In this document: positions 59,022 to 64,000 of the stretch, piece by piece
How positions within the stretch are numbered: position 1 is the first letter of the stretch
Layout: the number at the start of each line of letters is the position of its first letter
From: Chakrabartyella piscis
Lineage (GTDB): Bacteria > Bacillota > Clostridia > Lachnospirales > Anaerotignaceae
Assembly: GCA_030067835.1 (NCBI GenBank)
Contig: CP092441.1
Coordinates: forward strand, 2,232,001 to 2,296,000
Direction of reading: 5' to 3'
DNA: 64,000 nucleotides
Position numbers and translations under genes: made by a program
The notes under the pieces: model-generated
The model's database searches: none
The model's input: only the letters and a program-made list of their open reading frames with translations
Told to the model about the DNA's origin: nothing

Positions 59022-59311
59022 AGTATTCAAATTCCTTTCCAGTCCATTTTCTATTCTTGCACACTATTTCTATTTTACCTGATTTTATCAGAAAAAGAAA
59101 TACCTATACCGGTATTTTATGAAAAATTTAAAAGATTAGATCCTTCTCTCTTTGATACAAGTATCAAAAACTCTGGATGACAGGTTTTGAGTGATGAATT
59201 TGCTTTAAAATGGCAGGTCTTTTTAAGGTTGTCCATCCTGTTTGAATACCTATTGTCATTCTAAATATTTCCCTGCTTGTCATTCCGAATACCATGAGGA
59301 ATCTTTGATTT

Positions 59312-59347
59312 CAGATTCTTCATCGCTGTGCTCCTCTGAATGACAGC
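59312..59347. repeat. Family B repeat copy
   Basis: CAGATTCTTCATCGCT..CTCCTCTGAATGACAG in the 473-base gap between prfC and ridA. Degenerate half-copies (TGTCATTC) precede it at about 59258 and 59278. Confidence 0.75.
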
Positions 59348-59424
59348 ATATGGGGTTTCATTGTAGGAGTGTTTTACATAGAATGACAGATGTGCATGTA
59401 AATTTCATGTTTTTAAAAAAGACA

Positions 59425-59453
59425 TTGACGAAGATTTGTCTTTCATATACAAT
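59425..59453 (+). promoter_or_regulatory. ridA promoter
   Basis: TTGACG (59425-59430), 17-base spacer, TACAAT (59448-59453). Confidence 0.75.
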
Positions 59454-59494
59454 GAAATTATAACCATTATACCTATCTTATTGGAGGAATGAAA

Positions 59495-59875
59495 ATGAGC
59501 ATGAAAATCACAAACACAGATAAAGCACCAGCAGCAATCGGACCTTACTGTCAAGCAGTTGCAGTCAATGGTTTCTTGTTCACAAGTGGTCAAGTTCCAA
59601 TTGATCCAGCTGTAGGCGATGTAGTTGCAACAACAATTACAGACCAAGCAGAACAAGTTATGAAAAACTTGGCAGCAGTTTTGGAAGCAAACGAAATCAC
59701 TTTCACAGACGCAATCAAAACAACATGTTTCTTGTCTGATATGGATAACTTTGCAGCATTCAATGAAGTTTACGCAAAATATTTCACCAGCAAACCTGCA
59801 CGTTCTTGTGTAGCAGTGAAAACATTGCCTAAAAACGTTATGTGTGAAGTGGAAGTTATTGCTTTGTTGAAATAA
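59495..59875 (+). CDS. ridA: RidA family reactive-intermediate deaminase
   Basis: 126 aa from the ATG at 59495, seven bases after GGAGG; ATG 59489 is too close. RidA hydrolyses 2-aminoacrylate and related enamines to keto acids, protecting PLP enzymes. The start (APAAIGPYCQAVAVNGFLFTSGQVP) and the segment PARSCVAVKTLPKNV with the catalytic arginine R103 are present. Normal length. Own promoter and terminator. Confidence 0.96.
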   Translation: MSMKITNTDKAPAAIGPYCQAVAVNGFLFTSGQVPIDPAVGDVVATTITDQAEQVMKNLAAVLEANEITFTDAIKTTCFLSDMDNFAAFNEVYAKYFTSKPARSCVAVKTLPKNVMCEVEVIALLK

Positions 59876-59880
59876 GATTT

Positions 59881-59911
59881 TAAGAGTGGGTGTATGCTCA
59901 CTCTTTTTTTG
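59881..59911 (+). terminator. ridA terminator
   Basis: AAGAGTGGG / CTCACTCTT (one G-U), loop of 6, seven T. Confidence 0.92.
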
Positions 59912-59994
59912 TGCCTGTAGCCAAATGGTGGAATGTGGGTGCCTACTATGTAAAATAAAAAGTCCCAATTAAAGATAACAAGGCTTTTATATCT

Positions 59995-60052
59995 TGTAGG
60001 GTACGCATTGTATGCGTACCGAAAGTGGAATGCATACAATGCATTCCCTACA
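59995..60052. repeat. Composite family A element with two hairpins
   Basis: TGTAGGG..CCCTACA ends enclose two hairpins, GTACGCAT..ATGCGTAC and GGAATGCAT..ATGCATTCC, both with the loop TGTATG/ACAAT type. A larger variant of family A. Confidence 0.75.
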
Positions 60053-60103
60053 TAATTAAGATCTTTCTTGTATGTTAAGTCTAGTTAAGTTTAATTGGGA
60101 TAA

Positions 60104-60132
60104 TAAAAAAAGGTGATTCCTAAAAACCACCT
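60104..60132 (-). terminator. Duplicate of the dctP terminator hairpin
   Basis: AGGTGATTCC..CCACCT with a run of A on its left, almost the same as the dctP terminator at 60342-60371. No gene ends here; it seems to be a duplicated piece on the other side of the family C repeat. Confidence 0.55.
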
Positions 60133-60233
60133 CAAAAATCAAAAACATACATATCATCAAGTCAAACCTTGTGGAACTTTTTTTCTATTGCGAAAAGTTT
60201 CCCAAACCCTTCAAAAACGCTCTTTAAGCCATT

Positions 60234-60298
60234 TTAAGACCTTAAGGCTTTGCCTTAACAACCACCACCCTTTGAAAAGCGTGGACGTAAACTTTATT
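60234..60298. repeat. Dispersed repeat family C copy
   Basis: TTAAGACC, hairpin TTAAGGC / GCCTTAA, CCACCACCC, then the tail GTGGACGTAAACTTTATT shared with the copy at 3286. Confidence 0.75.
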
Positions 60299-60341
60299 TT
60301 TTATGCTATTTATTTTATTATAATTTAATTTCAATTTTTTG

Positions 60342-60371
60342 ACAAAAAAGGTGATTCCGAAGAACCACCTC
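60342..60371 (-). terminator. dctP terminator
   Basis: On the minus strand AGGTGGTTC-TTCG-GAATCACCT (one G-U) and six U, 21 bases after the stop codon. Confidence 0.92.
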
Positions 60372-60392
60372 AATTGATTGTCATTATTTATT

Positions 60393-61430
60393 TTATTCAG
60401 CCAAAACTGCTTCGATTTTATCCAACAAATCGCCATATTGTGCACCATATGCATCATATGTAGGTTGTACTGCTGCTTTGAAGGATTCCAAATCTGGTTC
60501 TTCCACCAATTCCATACCATTTGCTACGATATCAGCCAATTCTTCTGCTTCACCATCAGCAACCCATTGACGTTGGTATGCTGCTGCTTCTTTTGCTGCT
60601 TCTGTGAAGATTGTTTGAATTTCTTCTGGCAAAGAGTTATATTTTTGCAAGCTCATTGTGATGACAGATGCTGCATAGGAATGTCTTGTCAAAGTCAACT
60701 GGTCTTGAGATTCCCAAAGTTTATAAGAATGGATAACATTGATTGGATTTTCTTGACCATCAATGGTTCCTTGTTGCAATGCTGTCAAAGCTTCAGCCCA
60801 AGCCATTGGTACTGCATTGACACCCAAAGATTCAAATGTGGAAATATAAACTTCGCTTTCCATAACACGTACTTTCAAGTTCTTTGCGTCTTCTGCTGTC
60901 ACAACTGGTCTTTGGTTATTGGTCAAATTACGGAAACCGCATTCTGCAAAGGACAAACCTTTCAAGTTGATACCTTCCATTTCACCAAACAAAATTTCTC
61001 CAACTTCACCATCCAAAACTTTATGTGCTTCTTCGTAACTTGCAAACAAGAATGGCATATCCAAAACGCCCATATTAGGCACAAAGTTTACAAAAGGTGC
61101 ACTTGTGATAATCCCCATATCCAATGTGTTCATTTGCATACTTTCCAACATTGTTCTTTCATCACCCAAAGTACCATTTGGATAAATTTCCACAACGTAT
61201 GCGCCATCTGTTTCTACTTCTACGATTTCAGCAAATTTAGATGCTGCAATATAGAAGTTATGTTCTTCATTTACTGTGATACCCAATTTGATGACACTAG
61301 CGTCTGTGGATGCCGCCACAGTGCTTTCTGTTGATGCACCACTGCTTTCTGTTGTTGTGCTACCACCACAAGCAGTCAATGCCATTGTTGCTGCTACTGC
61401 CATTGCAATCCCTCTTACATAGCCTTTCAT
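60393..61430 (-). CDS. dctP: TRAP transporter solute-binding lipoprotein DctP
   Basis: 345 aa. Signal peptide with lipobox LTAC (C21 lipidated), a Ser/Thr-rich linker, then the DctP fold (IKLGITVNEEHNFYIAASKFAEIVE, LKVRVMESEVYISTFESLGVNAVPMAWAE, with the arginine that usually binds the substrate carboxylate in KVRVM). It captures a small acid, commonly a dicarboxylate or sugar acid, for DctQM. GAGGAGG precedes the ATG. It lies downstream of dctM but has its own consensus promoter, allowing higher expression. A paralogue begins beyond 63768. The ligand is not known. Confidence 0.95.
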   Translation of the reverse strand: MKGYVRGIAMAVAATMALTACGGSTTTESSGASTESTVAASTDASVIKLGITVNEEHNFYIAASKFAEIVEVETDGAYVVEIYPNGTLGDERTMLESMQMNTLDMGIITSAPFVNFVPNMGVLDMPFLFASYEEAHKVLDGEVGEILFGEMEGINLKGLSFAECGFRNLTNNQRPVVTAEDAKNLKVRVMESEVYISTFESLGVNAVPMAWAEALTALQQGTIDGQENPINVIHSYKLWESQDQLTLTRHSYAASVITMSLQKYNSLPEEIQTIFTEAAKEAAAYQRQWVADGEAEELADIVANGMELVEEPDLESFKAAVQPTYDAYGAQYGDLLDKIEAVLAE

Positions 61431-61467
61431 AATACAAATCCTCCTCTAATACATCCCCTAATTTTAC

Positions 61468-61486
61468 AAACCTGTCCAACAGGTTT
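61468..61486. promoter_or_regulatory. Palindromic operator candidate at the dctP start of transcription
   Basis: AAACCTGT-CCA-ACAGGTTT, perfect 8-bp arms, placed 8-26 bases downstream of the -10. The size and position fit a repressor such as a GntR-family protein, or an mRNA hairpin. Confidence 0.5.
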
Positions 61487-61493
61487 ATCTGTG

Positions 61494-61521
61494 ATTATAC
61501 ACGATTTTGTACAAATGTCAA
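61494..61521 (-). promoter_or_regulatory. dctP promoter
   Basis: Both hexamers perfect: TTGACA (61516-61521), 16-base spacer, TATAAT (61494-61499). Confidence 0.85.
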
Positions 61522-61631
61522 TACAATTTGCATAATTTCTTTCATAAACCTCATTTTAATCATTATTTTTATAATTTCATACATGAATTATATGATTAAA
61601 TTTATAATCGGTCAGACCAATTTAAACATAC

Positions 61632-61663
61632 AAAAAGAGGATAGCATAACACCATCCTCTTTC
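61632..61663 (-). terminator. dctQM terminator
   Basis: On the minus strand AAAGAGGAT / ATCCTCTTT, loop about 11, then U-rich, about 30 bases after the dctM stop codon. Confidence 0.85.
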
Positions 61664-61693
61664 CTATTTTAATTTGATTTCACCAAGCAATCC

Positions 61694-62956
61694 TTAGAAA
61701 ATTACGCCAGGAATAAAGATTGGAATATATACAATCATAAAGAATACTGCAATCAATCCCAAAAGATATGGAATTACTGCTTTGGATATCTTTTCGATTG
61801 GAATTCCAGTGATACTAGATGCTACAAACAAGTTGATGGCAACTGGTGGTGTAATCATACCAATTGCAATACCCACTGTAAACAAGATACCAAAGTGAAT
61901 CAAGTTCACACCAAGTGCATTCATCAAAGGCAAGAATACAGGAGTCAAAATGATAACCGCTGAAGATGTTTCCATAAATACACCTGCAATCAAAACGATA
62001 ACAGATACCAAGAACAAGATGACAAACTTGTTATCAGAAACAGAAATTACTGCTGTGGCAATGGTTTCTGGAATCTTCCAGTTTGCCAAAACCCAACCAA
62101 AAATACCACTACAAGAAATGATGATCATGATGATGGCAGAAGTTTTTACGCTACCTTGCATGATTGTCCAGAGTCTTGACCATGTCAAATCTTTGTACAC
62201 AAACGCTGAAATAATCAAAGCATATACTACTGCGATTACAGCCGCTTCTGATGGTGTGAAGTATCCTGAGAAGATACCACCCAAAATAATCAATGGCATC
62301 AAAAGACCCCATACAGAACGTTTGAAGGTTTCCCATACATTTTTCAATGTAAATGGTGTTCCAATTGGATAGTCGTATTTATAAGCTTGGTACAAGGAAA
62401 TTCCAATCAAAATCAGACCCATCAAAGTACCAGGCAAGAAACCATTTTTGAACAATCTTGTAACACTTTGTTCTGCAACTACAGCATACAATACCATTGG
62501 AACAGAAGGTGGAATTACAACACCAATTGTACCCGCAGAAGCAATGAGAGCTGCTGAAGAATCAGATCGATAGCCACGTTCTTCCAATTCTGGAATCAAA
62601 GTAGCACCTACTGCTGCTGTTGTTGCTGCACCAGAACCAGAGATTGCTGCAAAGAACATACCTGCCAAAACTGCAACGATGGACAAACCACCACGGAACC
62701 AACCAACAAGGGATTCTGCAAAAGCAACCAAACGTTTGCTGATGGCACCACTTGCCAACAAGTCACCTGCAAAGATAAAGAATGGAATTGCAATCAAAGA
62801 GAAAGAGTCTGTAGATGCAAACATTCTTTGTACCATTACCAATGTGTCTACGCCACCAACATGCAAAACAAGAATTGCTGCAATACCAATGGAGAAAGCA
62901 ACTGGAATACCAATGATCAAGCCAACGATAAACGCCCCAAACAATAAACCACTCAT
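61694..62956 (-). CDS. dctM: TRAP transporter large permease DctM
   Basis: 420 aa, about 12 membrane helices, the sodium-coupled transport subunit. Family features include IAIPFFIFAGDLLASG, the GSGAATTAAVGATLIPELEERGY loop, PPSVPMVLYAV and GIAIGMITPPVAINLFV. It overlaps the dctQ stop by four bases (ATGA-type), so translation is coupled. A terminator separates it from dctP. Confidence 0.96.
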   Translation of the reverse strand: MSGLLFGAFIVGLIIGIPVAFSIGIAAILVLHVGGVDTLVMVQRMFASTDSFSLIAIPFFIFAGDLLASGAISKRLVAFAESLVGWFRGGLSIVAVLAGMFFAAISGSGAATTAAVGATLIPELEERGYRSDSSAALIASAGTIGVVIPPSVPMVLYAVVAEQSVTRLFKNGFLPGTLMGLILIGISLYQAYKYDYPIGTPFTLKNVWETFKRSVWGLLMPLIILGGIFSGYFTPSEAAVIAVVYALIISAFVYKDLTWSRLWTIMQGSVKTSAIIMIIISCSGIFGWVLANWKIPETIATAVISVSDNKFVILFLVSVIVLIAGVFMETSSAVIILTPVFLPLMNALGVNLIHFGILFTVGIAIGMITPPVAINLFVASSITGIPIEKISKAVIPYLLGLIAVFFMIVYIPIFIPGVIF

Positions 62957-63450
62957 GCTTCCACCTCCTCTTTTTTCACAAAGATTTCATCTAAGATTGC
63001 AGAAAAAGCATGTATACTCATAATACTACAACCCAAAGGCACTGACAAATACATATATTTCATTGGAACTTGCAAAGCTGCAGAAGTTTGGGTTCCAACC
63101 ATATTCATATATCGCATACCATTGTATATTGCCAAGGCAAAGAAACCAAAGCACAATACATGCACCAAAATTTTCGCAATTTTTTTGATGGCAGCTGGCA
63201 ACAAATCTTGAACAATCAACACAGCGATGTTGCTTCCAGATTTATATACACAACCTGCACCAAAGAAAGTACTCCAGATCAAAAGATATCTTGCCATTTC
63301 TTCACTCCAAGAAAGTGCTGTGAAGAATACACGACAAATGATTTGTACAAATGTAACGACTACCATAACAGCCAAAAAAGCCACACATAGTGCCATACAA
63401 ATTTTATTCAACACATCGCTGATTTTTCTAACTCCATTTACAACCGGCAT
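62953..63450 (-). CDS. dctQ: TRAP transporter small permease DctQ
   Basis: 165 aa with four membrane helices; it holds the contact between DctP and DctM. The WSEEMARYLLIWSTFFGAGCVYKSGSNI segment is diagnostic of DctQ. The start has GGAGGG upstream. First gene of dctQM. The upstream 317 bases contain the family D element, whose copy lies 55 bases from the start codon. Confidence 0.94.
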   Translation of the reverse strand: MPVVNGVRKISDVLNKICMALCVAFLAVMVVVTFVQIICRVFFTALSWSEEMARYLLIWSTFFGAGCVYKSGSNIAVLIVQDLLPAAIKKIAKILVHVLCFGFFALAIYNGMRYMNMVGTQTSAALQVPMKYMYLSVPLGCSIMSIHAFSAILDEIFVKKEEVEA

Positions 63451-63504
63451 GTATAGCCCTCCCTAAATATGTATTCCCATTTAAAAAACAAAAGTATAAT
63501 TCCA

Positions 63505-63670
63505 AGGGAAATACTGCATAGCCCTAATTGCAAAATTTGCAAGTAGATTTTTTCATCATAATTTCCAAAAACCGTAGGCGATATCGGAAATATCGATGAG
63601 GATTTTTGGTGAGGATGATGGGAAAATAAACCGCAAAGGTTGTGATGGAGGGTTGTGCAGTGTTACCCTA
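63505..63670. mobile_element. MITE-like element, family D, copy 2
   Basis: Matches copy 1 (8451-8620) over its whole length, with the same terminal inverted repeats in diverged form (AAATACTGCATAGCCCT at one end, AGGGTTGTGCAGTGTTACCC at the other) and the same internal CGTAGGCGATATCGGAAATA segment. No reading frame. Confidence 0.75.
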
Positions 63671-63681
63671 ATAAATAAGTA

Positions 63682-63709
63682 TATGGCGGCAGCAAGCCAC
63701 CGCCATACA
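63682..63709 (-). terminator. Hairpin after the second dctP
   Basis: TATGGCGG / CCGCCATA, loop about 10, related to family A in style. A second small palindrome, ATGACAC-A-GTGTCAT, lies at 63740-63754 directly after the stop codon. Neither has a strong U run. Confidence 0.45.
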
Positions 63710-63767
63710 ATTGTAAAATTTAATATTGTTATTTCATAAATGACACAGTGTCATTTGATTCGATTTC

Positions 63768-64000
63768 TTATTCAGCCAAAACTGCTTCGATTTTTGCCAT
63801 CCAATCAGCATATTCTGCTCCATATGCATCATATGTAGGTTGTACTGCTGCTTTGAATGCGTCCATATCGATATCTTCGATTACAGTTACGCCATTTGCA
63901 ATGATTTCTGCCAACATTTCAGCTTCACCATCAGCAATCCATTGTCTTTCGTATTCTGCTGCTTCTTGCGCTGCATCTTCAAAGATTGTTTGTACATCTT
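63768..64000 (-). CDS. dctP: Second TRAP solute-binding protein DctP (C-terminal part only)
   Basis: The last 77 codons of a gene running off the window; the stop codon is at 63768. The product resembles the C-terminus of the DctP at 60393 residue by residue: both have AAVQPTYDAYGA and end KIEAVLAE, and both have QW-ADGEAE upstream. It is therefore a paralogue, and the order DctP-DctQ-DctM-DctP suggests one transporter with alternative binding proteins. The N-terminus and start codon are outside. Confidence 0.9.
   Translation of the reverse strand, partial: DVQTIFEDAAQEAAEYERQWIADGEAEMLAEIIANGVTVIEDIDMDAFKAAVQPTYDAYGAEYADWMAKIEAVLAE

Overview
The window is AT-rich (roughly 37-38% GC by eye) chromosomal DNA from an anaerobic, endospore-forming low-GC Gram-positive bacterium, most likely class Clostridia. 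Supporting this are a one-chain pyruvate:ferredoxin oxidoreductase, spoIVA and lonB (sporulation genes), T-box leaders on proS and pheST, an SOS-controlled lexA/yneA pair, a BirA-type operator on bioY, TRAP transporters and an archaeal-type ProRS without an editing insertion. I cannot name the genus. No tRNA, rRNA or CRISPR array was seen.

Layout. 0-3.4 kb: a [4Fe-4S] protein, an isochorismatase-family hydrolase and T-box-controlled proS. 3.6-29.8 kb, all on the minus strand: the str genes rpsL-rpsG-fusA-tuf, then a secreted phosphodiester glycosidase, pheS-pheT with a T-box, a dnaE-pfkA-pyk cluster, and rpoB-rpoC. The usual rpoBC-str continuity is therefore broken by a block of about 13 kb, and rplKAJL are not upstream of rpoB. 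30-38.4 kb: queH, a DUF815 ATPase, the divergent yneA/lexA SOS locus, nadE, a metallo-beta-lactamase-fold protein, a DJ-1/PfpI protein and plsX. 38.7-45.7 kb: intact spoIVA, then an island with atypical codon use holding remnants of a serine recombinase and of a DUF6870-like gene and a three-gene cyclic-di-GMP operon (GGDEF, orphan peptide-type solute-binding protein, EAL). A truncated second copy of the spoIVA 5' end closes the island. 46-57 kb: a DUF819 transporter with an M19 dipeptidase, nifJ, bioY, a zinc-ribbon membrane protein and lonB, the last four lying between two inverted copies of a 0.5-0.6 kb repeat. 57.4-64 kb: prfC, ridA and a TRAP transporter locus (dctQ-dctM, dctP and part of a second dctP).

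Intergenic DNA is unusually rich in dispersed repeats. I recognise five families plus a tandem repeat: (A) GTAGGGG-type hairpins whose arms differ between copies but stay complementary; (B) the TCTTCGTCGC..GAATGACAG repeat, tandem x3 at 8.7 kb; (C) AAGACC..hairpin..CCACCC elements; (D) a ~170-bp MITE-like element (two copies); (E) the large inverted pair at 48.7 and 56.7 kb; and (F) a 55-bp tandem copying the last codons of spoIVA.

The most interesting candidates are the GGDEF / solute-binding protein / EAL operon, which looks like a complete ligand-sensing c-di-GMP module without a transporter; the direct duplication of the spoIVA 5' end around that island next to a recombinase remnant; the inverted long repeats; and the structured leaders on rpsL and rpoB that share a stem sequence. 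Most housekeeping genes also nearly avoid TTA, CTA and TCA codons, which leaves very long open antisense frames; the island genes do not.
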